Shown here: positions 34,475 through 46,900 of the stretch, piece after piece
Numbering within the stretch: the first letter of the stretch is position 1
How the letters are laid out: the number at the start of each line of letters is the position of its first letter
NCBI RefSeq assembly: GCF_900005765.1
Contig: NC_041690.1
Location: forward strand, 1,240,001 to 1,304,000
DNA from: Plasmodium relictum
Taxonomy: Eukaryota > Apicomplexa > Aconoidasida > Haemosporida > Plasmodiidae
DNA length: 64,000 nt
Direction: 5' to 3'
The notes under the pieces: generated by a model
Told to the model about the DNA's origin: nothing
The model's input: only the letters and a program-made list of their open reading frames with translations
The model's database searches: none
Translations under genes and position numbers: made by a program

Positions 34475-35210
34475 ATGTTTAAAGTAGAACTAATGACGAT
34501 TAAGAATAGTAAAATTAAAAAAAAAAAATTGCATATTAATGGTACTTCAAAGAAAAAGAAAGAAAAAAATATATCAGGAAAAGATGATTTAAGTGATAAT
34601 CCTTTTATGCAAAAGGAAGAAATTAAACCATTTAACTTAAATATAGAAAATGAAACAAGTGAAGAAAAAGTACAAACAGGTAAATATATAAAAGAGAAAA
34701 TGAATAAAGTAAAAGATAAGTATAGCTGAAGTTTAATCAAATTATAAACGAAATATTTTTATATAGATTTTATTACTTTCAATATAATTTTTTTTTTTAG
34801 ATGAATTTAGTAAATTACTAAAAAGAAGAATAAAGCAAATAAATAAAATTAAAGAAAAAGATAAAAAAAAATTTGAATCAAAGTAATGCCAAATAAAAAG
34901 GAATATTATATTTTATTAAAATATATCATTTTAATAAAAATACAATATAGCAATACTCTTTTTTTTTTTTATATGTTTTAATTTTTTTTGTATATGTAAC
35001 ATTTTATTTAAATATACTTTCTTATTACTACTATATAGGAGAAATTCATATTCTAAACATATATGTATGTGCCAGTTTTTTAATGCTTTTTTTTTTTTTT
35101 TTTTTTCAATTTATAGACTAATGTACGAGGATGATATAGAAAAATCAGGGAAAAGTTGGTATGAAGAAAAGTTAGTTAATGATGTTCCAAGGAAATTAAC
35201 AATATTTTAA
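34475..35210 (+). CDS. Small basic protein, three exons, unknown function
   Basis: Exons 34475-34679, 34801-34882 and 35117-35210 join with matching phases (split Asp and Lys codons) for 126 residues. The first Met could instead be at 34496, seven codons in. The first 40 residues are very Lys-rich (KIKKKKLHINGTSKKKKEK), which looks nuclear or nucleolar. The second half is a charged helix (DEFSKLLKRRIKQINKIKEK) followed by KSGKSWYEEKLVNDVPRKL at the end. That last block looks conserved in style, but I cannot place it in a family. The divergent partner is TFIIF alpha. The clean introns and well-formed C-terminus support a real gene. Confidence 0.62.
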
Positions 35211-35881
35211 AGGATAAAAAAAAAAAGGAAATTAAATAGCTATAAAGGAAATATTTGCTTTTGTTATTTAAATGCTTTTCTTTTCTTTTTTCATTAGTAC
35301 ACATTAGCATTATATATATATATAGTTATGTTTATTATTTAATTAGTTTACTTGTACCTTATTGTTTTGTAAAAAACTTTTGAAATTTTTTAATTGTTAT
35401 TTGGATAAAATGAATTTGAAATTTTACATAAATCTATTAAGTTCCTTACCATTACAGAGTAACAATTAATAAAAATACAGAATTATTCTTCTAAAATAAT
35501 TTTTTCGTTTATCTTGATAAAAATTACAAATTTTTAAAATATATGGACGAATAATTTTTACTTTAATATCTAGAGTTTTTAATTATAGTTCATTGTGTGA
35601 AAAGAATTAAAATGAAATATAGTATATCTAGTTTATTTTTTTGAAAATAATTATATATATATTAAAATTAAATTATAAAAATTAAAATATATTTTGTCTG
35701 TTAAAAAAAATTCATTTATACAATTTTTATTTATTTTAAAAATTAAGTAAATCATAACAAGAATTAATTTATGTATGCAAAAAAGAAAAGCTACAGATAA
35801 AAAAAAAAATAATTTTTTTTCTTCTAAGTTTATAATACACCAATTTATTAAAATATATAATGAAGTAACTATTTTCTATAA
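35211..35881. other. Convergent 3' flank
   Basis: AT-rich 3' UTR space between the small basic gene and RPS2. Nothing else is seen. Confidence 0.5.
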
Positions 35882-37138
35882 CTAAACGGTAGCTTTAATT
35901 CCTTTTAGATTCTGGTATGTCTCTAAAAATTCCGACCATTCTTCATAAGGAGATTTATCGAATTTTGTTACTTTCCATAAATCAGGTGTCAAATATCCAT
36001 ATGTCTTACTTAAAGCATTAAAGATAGCCTAAATAAAATTAAAAAAAAAAAAACAATGATAAAGTGCTTAAAAGTATAATATATATATATATATATGTTT
36101 AGAATAAAAACACAGAATAAAATGTATCAATGAAGTTATATATAAACACAAACGAGGAAACTAATACAAAAAAAAGAAAAAAATAATTTTTTATTAATAT
36201 TACTCTTAAAAAATTTCCTCTTGTTTTCGTTTTTCCACATGATGATGAGAAGCAATCTTTAATTCCTGCAAAGTTTAACATCTTTTTTGTGGTTGGAGCA
36301 CCAACAATTTGTGTACCTCTTGGAGCTGGTACTAAACGAATACGAACACTTCCACATTTTCCTGATACTTTCATTGGTACTGTATGTGGATCTCCAATCT
36401 TATTTCCCCAATATCCACGTCTTACTGGTATTAATGAAAGTTTTGCTGCAATAATAGCACCTCTTATAGCTGTTGCAACTTCTTTTGCACACTTTACTCC
36501 CAAACCACAATGTCCATTTCCATCTCCAATAGCTACAAATGCCTTAAATCTTGTTCTTTGACCTGCACGTGTTTGTTTTTGTACAGGCATAATTTTGACA
36601 ACGTCATCTTTTAATGGATGAGAACATTCATTTGGTTGAAAAAAATAATCAATAATCTGATATTCCTTAATTGGTAATGAATGTAAATATATTTCTTCAA
36701 TTGATGAGATTTTTCCTTCTTTTACTAGTCTTCCTAACTTTGTTACTGGTACCCAATTTTTTAAATCATCTTCGGCTGAACCTCTTCCTCTAAAAATTAT
36801 TAATTATTCATAATATATTTTAATTTATATAACATATTTTCTTTTTTTTACATATATATATATATGTATATATTTTACCTTCCTCTTCCTCTGCCTCTAC
36901 CTCTTGTTCCCCTAACACCTCTTCCAAACCCCCTTGAAAAGCCTGCTCTATCTGCTTTGTTAAAAAAAAATTATATTATCATAAGCAAAAAAATATCTCA
37001 AAACTTTAATAATTTTAAATATATCATTTACATCATTTATTTGAAATAAAAATATGTTTATATAAATAATTTATTAGTAATATTATAATAAAAACAAATA
37101 TAATAAAATTTCATATAAATATTTTATTTACCTTCCAT
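35882..37138 (-). CDS. RPS2: 40S ribosomal protein S2 (uS5), four exons
   Basis: Exons on the minus strand are 37132-37138 (7 bp: ATG, GAA and one base), 36879-36954, 36204-36789 and 35882-36028. All junctions are GT-AG with matching phase and give 271 residues. The N-terminus is the eukaryotic Arg-Gly tract ([17 protein letters not shown]), followed by [16 protein letters not shown]. The S5 domain shows [20 protein letters not shown] and [15 protein letters not shown]. The C-terminus has [14 protein letters not shown] and KSPYEEW. uS5 sits at the mRNA entry and decoding side of the 40S subunit. The length and motifs are fully typical. The 7-bp first exon means the initiator codon lies 182 bp from the next coding base. 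Confidence 0.95.
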
Positions 37139-38570
37139 GGTTTATTATCAATTAGAATATTAAATATATCTTTTTTCAAAAAGATTTAATTATATATTTT
37201 TGATTTTATATGATATAATATATATTTTTTTTTTTAATTATTTAACTTTAAATAAAATCTTTATTTGTTTTTTTTTTTTATTCAACGTATTTTTTCTTAC
37301 ATAACTTAAAAATACTATTTTAACTTTTAAAAAAAATAATTTTTTTTTTTCTGTTACGTAATATCACCTACGCTTCAAAAAAATATATTTTTTTTTTTTA
37401 TAGAAAAAAAACATAAAAATATTTGTATTAACTGCTTTAAAAAAAAAAAAAAAAGTTGCATATGATTATTTAATTTCTTAAAAAAAGAAAATATAAAGAA
37501 TTCATTTAGATAATTTTATCAATTATTTTAGTTTTTTTATAATCAAAATTTTAAATTAATCATTAAACAAAAAAAAAAAAAAGAAAAATTCATAGATTAA
37601 ATAATTTTAAATTGTTTAAATTTCTAGTGAATGTAATATAAAAGAACATACAATACATAAAATGATATTTTTAAGTTCCCTAAAATAGGTAAAAAATTAT
37701 TAAACTTTAATTGCTATAGATTTAACTTTTTATAAGTTTTTACATTATGTTTTTAATATAAAGAATTCCTTATTGATTCTTTAAATTATTGTATTTATGA
37801 AAAATACCTTTTTTAAATAATTATCCACTTTAATCACTTCAAATACTTAAAATTTTTTTCATTTTTCAATTTATTTATCGATAAAAATATATATTTTTTT
37901 GGTTAATATAAAGGTATGAAAAATATAAATTTTTTGATTCAAACAGCAAAATTATTCCATATTTATTTTTCATAAATCATATATCCATATATATAAACAA
38001 AAATAAATCTTTTTTTTTTTTGCTTCGATGGATTTTTCAATGTTATTTCCAAATAAGCTTTTAACATCTTATGTTTAACCTTTTATATGTATACAATTTT
38101 TTTATATATTTAAAAAATAAGTTGTAATTATATTTCATTTTAATTTAAATTACTTGTAGTAGATAAAATACTTTATTAAAAATCAATATTCATTTGAAGC
38201 TTTTTTGTTTTATTCATTAATTTTAATTCTCAATGTAAAACATTAGCTTAAATTACTCGTATAATATCAGTAGTTTTTCAATAAAAAAATTAATAATCAT
38301 TGTAAATAAAATTATTATGCTTTATTATGTAAATTAACAAAATTAACATAATTTTCTTTTTTTTTTAAATAACTTTTTATGAAAAGTGATAAAAAGATCT
38401 AGACAATTTTTTTTTATTTTATATGAAAATAATACGTATAAATGAGTTAATACAGTTAAATGATTTTTTTTTTTTTTTTCTTCTATGTATTATTACACAT
38501 AGGATTTGTTTTTTTTTTAAAAAATAGAAATAGATACAAAATGTAAAAAAATAAAAAAGTATTAACAAAT
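37139..38570. other. Divergent promoter region of RPS2 and glutaminyl cyclase
   Basis: This 1.4 kb separates a highly expressed ribosomal gene from a membrane enzyme gene. It has many poly-T/poly-A tracts, notably at 37200-37460. I see no coding or RNA gene signature. Confidence 0.5.
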
Positions 38571-40429
38571 ATGGCTAATAAGAGAATTTTAAAGAAAAAA
38601 ATTTTATCGGATGATCATTGGGGAATATCTGAAATTAAATTCAGGTTAAATATATATTACATTCTAGTATGGGCTTTTCCACAAGCATACAACCCTATTT
38701 AGATAATTGTCTATTTATTTATATATAAAGTGAATATATGTAGAATTTGTTTATATAATTTATTTCTTTGTTATATATATTAACGACAAACAAAAGTTAA
38801 GCATGCAATAATTCTTTTGAAAATAAATATTTAAATGGTTTAAATATATAATATATGTGCTTAAAACAAATTAACTTAAAAAAAAATTGGGAAAAAATAT
38901 AAAACGTATATATTTTAAAAAATTTTCATTTCTTTATATATTTAAAAAATGTATTGAAAGATTATAATTTTCTTAATTTTTTTTTTTCTTGTTTATAAAT
39001 ACTATAAAAATAGTGTGTATTAAGTATATGAAGCACCTTGTTTTCTTAGTCTTTTTTTTTTTTTTTTGTGTAAAAATAGGACAAATTGTACTCGAATATA
39101 CAACACAATTCTATATTATTTATTTTATTAATATAATTTATTTTTTTTGTATACATATATATATTTATATATATTTACATATCTCACTAAGCTCTTTTTA
39201 ATATATTATAATTTAAAATGTGCTTGTGTAGATTAGTTAGGAGGTTCGTGGTGATTACCATTTTAATACTAGTACTATTCTTAGTTGCAGGTATTTTATT
39301 TACATATTATATTATTAAAAACATAAAAGATAATGACATTTTTCCTGTAGTTATTCATTCTCATACATATGAAGTACTGAATAAATATAAACATATTCAT
39401 GATCCTTCAATTGGAAAAGAAATAAAAATAGATCCATTAATTAAAGGAATGTCTGAAAAAGTACACCCTTTTACTCAAGGGATTTTTTTTTCAGAAAAAG
39501 ATAAATTAATTGAATCAGTAGGATTATACAATTCAAGTTTTTTAAGAGAATTTGATTTAACAACTGGTAACACTATAAGATATACTAATTTAGGTCCCCA
39601 ATATTTTGGAGAAGGAAGCACTTTTATTATTGAACCATTGACATATAAAAAGTTTATATTGCAGTTAACTTTTAAAGAACATAAAATATTTGCTTATGAT
39701 TATGAAACATTAAAATTGTATCATACATTTATTTTTGATTTAAATGGTTATGGTTTAACTTCGAACATAGATGCCTTTCAATCTGTTGAGGCATTAAAAA
39801 ATGAGAATTTTGCATTAAGTCAAAAATTGTGGACTACTACAGGAGATGAATATTTATATGAACTTCAAATTCCAAATGAATTTAAAAAAACAGAGAAAAT
39901 ATTTGTATTAAATAAAATAAAAATAACCTGCGCAGGTTTTGTTATTGATAGTGTTAATGAATTAGAATATCATTCATACTCAGAAACCATTTTTGCAAAT
40001 ATATTTTTGACTAACTTAATAATTGAAATAAATATTGAAACAGGGGCATGTGTTAAGTTAATTAACCTAGATGGATTAATTAAAAAATGCGATAATTACG
40101 TATGAATTTTCTTACATTATTTTATATACATATCAAATTTTACATAATTTTGTACTGCATTTTTATAACACATTTTCTATATATATATATATATGTAAAT
40201 TTGAATATTTTATAACTTTTTTCCTTTTTAGAAACATATTGATGAACATATAGATGATGTTTTAAATGGTATAGCAATAAGTCTCAATAACAAAAATAAA
40301 CGGAATCCAACATTATTCGTAACTGGAAAAAATTGGTCCAATATTTTTGAAATAAAAATTACAAAAAAGATTAATGAACTAGCACAAAAAGTACTACTGA
40401 AAGAGAAATTTAAATTAGATTTAAAATAA
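38571..40429 (+). CDS. QC: Glutaminyl-peptide cyclotransferase (plant/bacterial-type QC), membrane-anchored
   Basis: Exons 38571-38644, 39232-40099 and 40232-40429 give 379 residues. Exons 2 and 3 are secure. Exon 1 (start MANKRILKKKILSDD) is joined by a 587-bp intron whose donor phase fits the acceptor TTGTGTAG exactly (AG plus A gives Arg). The alternative is an intronless start at the ATG at 39218. A single membrane helix (VVITILILVLFLVAGILFTY) follows, so the enzyme is a type II membrane protein. The catalytic part is the Glu_cyclase_2 beta-propeller: HPFTQGIFFSEKDKLIESVG, GEGSTFI, and DDVLNGIAISLNN then LFVTGKNWSNIFEIK. QC converts N-terminal Gln to pyroglutamate on secretory-pathway proteins. 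In Plasmodium it is known to modify surface proteins and affect immune recognition in the mosquito. Its neighbour HDP fits the expected locus. Confidence 0.88.
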
Positions 40430-40888
40430 TTATGAGGATTTTCAAGATATAATTATTTTTATTACCGTTTTTTTTGTTTCCTAAATGCAATATATATAAC
40501 TTTTTTTTTGTCAAAAATTTTACTTTGCTTCTTTGAGTATTATACCATAGCATTATTTTTATCACATTAAAGAAATATCTATTTATTAAAATAATTAATT
40601 TTATTTATTTCACTGTTATTAAAATTTTTACAATTTTTTTTTTTTATAGCCTTTTAATTTGTTTATATTTTCGACAAACAAAATTTACAAACTCCTCTTT
40701 ATAATTTATATCAATTAAAGAATTATAGAAAAAAAATATATATACATAAATATATTTACTTGAAAGTATTTTGTAAAATTGAAGTAAATTAAGAAAAATT
40801 ACAATAGATTTAATCTAAATAGATAAATAATTAAGAAAAATAGATTGCATAGTTACAAAAAAAAAGATTATTTCATAATTTTGATATA
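40430..40888. other. Convergent 3' flank
   Basis: AT-rich 3' UTR space between QC and HDP, with no other feature. Confidence 0.5.
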
Positions 40889-41963
40889 TTATTGAAATAT
40901 TATTGGCTTATCTACAATGTGAACTACTCCATTATGGCATTTCATGTTGGGTCTGATAATTTTTGATTCGTTTAAATAAATTGAATGATCACAATTCTTA
41001 AAATCTCCCTTTATTTTTACTATTAAATCATTATTGATTAAATTAGTGATTTTTTCTGGTGCTTCTCTTTTTTCATTATATATCAGCCACTGTAAAAATA
41101 GAATTAAAAAAAAAAAAAAGTCAACATAAATTTACAATGAAAATTAAATATTATTTTGTACTACTTCTGTTATGTATATTAATAAATTGTAAATATAAAA
41201 CATAAAAATTATTTTACTAATATTAACTTCATTTCAAAATTTTAATATGATGAAGAAAAATAAAAATAATCATCTTAACCAGGAACATAAAAATGATTAT
41301 TTAAAAATTGTAAAAAAATATTATTTTTAAATATTTTAAAACATACATATATTTTTAATATTCATTAATATATACATATGGAATTAAAGTATATAAATAT
41401 ATATATGTTTTAAAAAAGTAATTTAAATAAAATATGTATTTCAAGTTTTATGCTAACAGGCTGGTATGATGACCCATATAAATCTCTATATAGCCAGAAT
41501 TCTTTTGTAAAATGATTTAAAACAAATTCAGATAATTTATTATCATCCTTGTATAGCTTATTTAAACTTTCTGAACTGATTAAATTTAATGCTTCATTTG
41601 ATGGTAGAAATCCTGTAAATGGCCCTTCTAAAGATAATTCATGAATTAATGATGCGCCAACTAATAAAAAGTGGGAGAAAAAAAAAATGTAATAAAATAA
41701 CTAAATGTAAATAAATAATAAAATGTTAGAATGTGGTAATATAAATTAGTACCACTAGGATGATTTAAAAATTTAGAGAAAATTTTTAATTCCTTATGTG
41801 AAAAAATCAAATTAACAATTGTCCTTTTAATAGGTTTATGTTCAAAACACCAATAAACTTTTCTATTAATACTTTCAGGATCATTTGTTACTTTCTGCGG
41901 TTTTCTTAATCCACCACTACGAGTGTACAGCCTTTTAATAATTAAATTATAACTATTTTTCAT
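40889..41963 (-). CDS. HDP: Heme detoxification protein, fasciclin-like
   Basis: Exons 41753-41963, 41458-41660 and 40889-41089 (minus strand) join in phase at GT-AG sites to give 204 residues, essentially the length of the P. falciparum protein. The start MKNSYNLIIKRLYTRSGGLR, the KPQKVTNDPESINRKVYWCF block and the C-terminal RPNMKCHNGVVHIVDKPIIF are diagnostic. A FAS1 (fasciclin) domain is visible: GPFTGFLPSNEALNLI, LSEFVLNHFTKEFW, and NGVVHIVDK. HDP speeds conversion of toxic heme from digested haemoglobin into hemozoin and is considered essential in blood stages. Of the four histidines discussed as heme ligands in the P. falciparum protein, three match here (His120, His173, His195), and one position holds Asn170. 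No signal peptide is present, as is known for HDP. It diverges from the RWD-protein gene. Confidence 0.95.
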
Positions 41964-42990
41964 ATTTTTTGTATATATTCTTATATATTTATTAGATAAA
42001 AGAAATTCTTTTTATTTTATTTAAATAATCATTTTTTATTTACTCCTAAAAAAAAAAAAAAGTAAAATAGCTACAAAATTTACGATCTTGTCTTTTTGTA
42101 TTAGAGTTTTATATAAAAATTAACAAATGTATATATGTGGTATTTGTACTAAAAAAAATACTTCATATAATATTTTATTGTCTTAATTATTACAATTTTA
42201 ATTTATTACTTTTTCTTTTTTTATTTTTGATAATAAAAAAAGTAAAGAACACTATAACATATATCCATTATTATTTTTAAATTGTATAAACAATATACTC
42301 CTTAAAAATATTATGCTTACACAATTTTAAAAGAAAATATCTAAGCATACTCATATATTAAAAATAAAAAATTTATAATTAATATATGCATATTTAATAT
42401 ACTTTATATAATTTTTTTTTTTTTTAATTGATCTCCTTTTATATTAGTAAATGCTATTTTTTTAAAAACTTTTAATTATATATATACATATATATATTTT
42501 TATTAAAATTAAACTATTAACTTTTAAAATAAAATATACATTGTTTTAAAAGAGAAAACTAACCATTGAAAAAATTTTGTTACATAAACTATTCATGTTT
42601 TTCAAGTAAAAAGGAAAAAAAAATTTTGAAGTGTAAATTTTTCAGAAATTTTTTTTTATTCAAATTTTTATAATTAATAAAAAAATATTAGAAAATTTTA
42701 AAGTTCAGAGTATATTTTAAATTTTATAAAGTTATACTTTAAAATAAAATTTTTAACAATAATTTAAAATAAATACTTAAAAATATATATATATATTCAT
42801 TTTTATTGTATAAATCTATACATTTTAATTTCAGAGTTTTATTATTAAATTTATGTTCACAAAGAATACGCTTTGTTTTAACTTTTTTTTGTTATTTTTT
42901 TTTTTTAAATTATCATTAAATTCTTTATAGATTAAAAAATAAAAAAGTAATTGTAATTTAATTTTATGTTTTACTTAAAAAAAAGGAAAA
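41964..42990. other. Divergent promoter region of HDP and the RWD protein gene
   Basis: This 1-kb spacer carries regulatory sequence for both genes. I see AT-rich tracts and TA runs, but no motif I can name with confidence and no coding exon. Confidence 0.45.
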
Positions 42991-44862
42991 ATGGAAAATA
43001 TGCCAATTCTTGTTAAAAAAAATGATATGAATAAGTTAAATTCCTATAAAGAAGAAAGAAAATATAATGAAAATATGCAAATTAATGATACTAATCACAC
43101 AAACGATTTATTTTACCCTTTTTATCAAAAATTTAATGAAATTTTTGAATTCATAAAAGATACTAAAGAAAATAAAAATGATTTAGAAGATGAAATTGAT
43201 GAAAATTTAATAAAAACGTTATATAATTTATGTCTAGATTTTTTAAATTATATTAAAAATATAAATGATTTTGGAAATTTGAATTTAAACGAAAGTGATC
43301 AAGAATTAATAATTGAATCATATGAAAAATTTGTTCGTCAATGTAAGGAATATAGTGATAAGCCTAGAGTAAAACAATTAGAAAATGAAATTTCTAATTT
43401 GTTAGATTTATTATTTAATAATACATCAGGTAATAAAAATTATTTAAGAAACAAAAAAGTAAAATAATTTTATAAAGAGAAAAAGAAAATCATAATTTAT
43501 AATCTTAAAAAAAATTTATATTTTTAATAGAAGCTGTAAATACTTTATTTTCCGCTGATTCTTTTCTCATTGATCATGTAGAGAATTTAAAATTAAAGTA
43601 AGAAATTCATAATAAAACCTTATTTTTTTTATTTAATTCATATAACTGAAATGTTTTTTTTTTTTTTTTTCTCTATGTTAAATTTTAATTATTCATATAC
43701 TTTTTATTTAAATGATATTCCAATTTTTAAGATTGAATGAAAGAAATCAAAAAATTAAGTTTGAAGAAGAAAGATTAAAAAAATTAGAATTAGAAGAAAA
43801 AGTGGAAAAATTTGATAAAGCATTTGAAGAAAATAAAAAAAAAGTAAATGACATATATGTGTAACATAGTATTATTTTTATTTTAAAATATTTTTTATAA
43901 AAGTTTATTATGTACCTATTATTTTCTTTTTACATATATATCACATATGTTAATATTAAACAAAAAAAAAAATATATAATTACTTTTAATTTTTTCTACT
44001 ATAAAGAATAATGAGATGGATGAAACTATAAGTAAAATTAAAAAGGAAATCAATAAGGTATAAATATGAAATAATAAATTAATTCATTAAATAAATTCCT
44101 AGTATTAATTTTAATTTTCTCTTTTTTTTTTTTAATTTTTCAGTTAAATGAAAAAATAGAAAAATACGACAATTACATGAAAAGGAAAAGAAAAGAAATA
44201 GACATAGATTTTTCTGACGCACTAGATTGCAAAGAAAGAATTAAAATATTGGAGGAAAAGTATTAAAAACATTTTAATTTATTCATAGTAAATATAATTA
44301 ATATTTATTTATTTATTTGTTTTAATTCAGTATAAAAACTGTAGAAAGGAATATGAAAACTACCCAATTATCACCATTAAAAATAATAGAAAAAACACCA
44401 TATTATATAATTTTTGAATTTATGGTAATTTTATTTAATTATTTTTTTATTTTTTTTCAATTTTTTTAATAACTTTTTATTTTATTTTTTTTTATTTAGA
44501 CACCACGAAATATAATGCAATTCAAAGTAAATAATTATGAATCGGAAAATGTTCAAGTAGAAATAAATCCTTATGACCAAAATATTTTATCATACATAAA
44601 CGAAAATATAAAAAAATGTAAAGATATTTCAGAAATAACATATTTAATAAAAGAGGTAATTTTATTTTAATTAGTTTGTATTCTTTTTTACTTAAAGTTT
44701 TTTTTAATTTTTCATCATTTCTTATTTTGTAACGATTAATATGTTTTCTTATTATCACTTATTTAATATTTTTGTTCTATAATTCTATTTATATTTTTAT
44801 TTTTATATTTTTTTCTTCAATTTTATTTATAGGCCATTTACTTAAATTTTCTAGACATCTGA
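42991..44862 (+). CDS. Coiled-coil protein with C-terminal RWD-like domain, probable Spc24/Spc25-like kinetochore subunit, eight exons
   Basis: Exons 42991-43429, 43531-43597, 43732-43843, 44007-44057, 44144-44259, 44331-44424, 44500-44655 and 44833-44862 have GT-AG borders and consistent phase throughout, giving 354 residues. The N-terminal 145 residues are helical and acidic. The centre is a long coiled coil ([19 protein letters not shown], later [20 protein letters not shown]). The last 75 residues form a compact alpha/beta domain ([39 protein letters not shown], ending [16 protein letters not shown]). A coiled coil followed by an RWD domain that ends the chain is the plan of Spc24, Spc25 and related kinetochore subunits, which link the Ndc80 complex to the inner kinetochore. 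Exact identity is not settled; another RWD kinetochore protein such as Csm1 is possible. Confidence 0.72.
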
Positions 44863-46900
44863 GTTTACTTTTATTCATTGAAATATTTTTAATTAGAATA
44901 GCAAATCATTTTAATTTTGTAGAAACATTTTTCTTCTTATCCTTTTATTCTTTCTTTATTTAATAAATATTTTTATTTTTTGCTCCTTTTTACATAAAGA
45001 TATTCTATTTAAATGTAATTTTTTTTTTCAAAATATTTTTTATTTTATCATTGTTTGTAGCAAAAAAAAAAAAAAAAAACAATAAAACAATATATAATAA
45101 ATTATTAAATAATTTGAAAAGGTAATTTTTATATATATATATTTATTTTTATTTTTTTTTTTTTTTTGGGATATGCATTGAAGTGCGTTAACAGTTGATC
45201 ATTTTAACATTATTTTTATAACTATTTTTTTATGTTGTGTATTTCATTTTTGATGCTTATTTTTTATTGTTTGAACTTTTTAAAATAAAAGATTAAAAAT
45301 ATAGTTTGAATAAAACTCTGAACATATATTATTAAAAAGATAAATACTTCAATTATAATAATTCATTTGTTGTACATTATTAAAAGGAATAATATATAAA
45401 AAGTTATCTTAAATTTTGTTATATATATACAGTTTTTATTATTTATTCTTTTTTTTAAATCTACAAAGAAATGACTTTATATATCATTAGATAAATGAAA
45501 AAAAATGTCGTTAATTTTTTGCAATTTGTAAATTTAATATTTATATTTTTTTTTTTTTTTTTTTTTTTTTGTATTTGATATTAATAATTATATAAAAAAT
45601 AGTAAGATTTATATACGTCATATGATTATTTAATAATTCCTAGTAAAATAAAGAAATTAATGACAAAATATAAAAGAAATTATATAACACAATTTTAAAT
45701 ACTAATTACAAAGTACAATATTAATAAAAATAATAATGTAAATAATGGTAAGAAAATTTAGTTATTATTGTAACAAAATTGTCTTATTTATATTAAAATA
45801 AACTCAGTATGCTTTTTGAAAACATTTACATATTTATATAAACTTTTATATTCTTTTTTTGTTATTTTTAATTTACAAGTTCTCAAATTTTTGTCTTTTT
45901 TTTTTTCTGAAGGTATAAAAAATATACTAAATTAAATCTATTTCTTTATAGATTTGTAAATTTCATAATAATTTTCTCAATAAAAAAAAAATTGATGAAA
46001 TAACAAGGATATATTTTAAGTGAAAAGAAAAGTATGTTTCTCGGTAAATTTATTTTACGTAATTTTACACTAAAGTTCTTTATAGAGAAAAAATCATTTA
46101 ACCAACAATACGCATTAAAAACAAAAAGAAACTTACTAATAAATCAAATAAACGTATTAAATATAAAAGTAATATTAAGAATTAAAATTCTAAATAACTA
46201 AGATTATTGTATTTTTTCTTTTTCTATATAAATTAGTAAAATAATTTTTTTTTAATTGCAGAAAAACCTCTTACACACTAGAAAATAAATAAAAATATAT
46301 ATGATAAAAATATATTTTTTGTTATTACTATCCATCATATATAAACAGAATAGCATATTAATATATATATATATAAAATAATAAAATACTTTTTAATTAG
46401 GTAATAAACTTTTAAATATAGTTTAAAAAAAAAAATTCATATCTTTTTTAAATATTGGAGAATTTTTTTACTTAAAAAAAAAAAAAAAACATGCGATAAA
46501 ATTTAAAAAATGATGTAAAAAATTAGTGTAAAAATAAATATGAAATTTAAATTTATTATTTAAATTTTTTTTTAAATAAAATAAAAAAATAAAAAGTGAA
46601 TACATATAAGAAGATTTTTTAAGAAATATAAAGTGTAATTATATATTTGTTTCAAAGAGTATGATATAATTTCATTAAATACTGATTAATAAGAGTGTTA
46701 AATTATTGCATATAATTATTCAATAAAAAAAAAAAAATTAATGGTAAACAATTTAGTAGAAAATATTATATTTAATAACAGCATATTAAAATATAAATAT
46801 ACATAATACATTAAAGAATTTACAGAGAGAATTTTAATAATAAACAGAGAAAAAAAAAAAAATACTTATTTTTAAAGAAGAAATATCACGTAATAAAATA
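44863..46900. other. Intergenic region between tandem genes
   Basis: This 2-kb spacer holds the 3' flank of the RWD-protein gene and the promoter and 5' UTR of the centrin gene. It contains long A and T homopolymers (45061-45079 and 45548-45570). No protein-like ORF or RNA gene is seen. Confidence 0.5.

Noticed and set aside
38989-39201. Phe/Ile-rich frame upstream of glutaminyl cyclase
   Set aside because: No ATG, low-complexity composition, and it falls within the proposed first intron.
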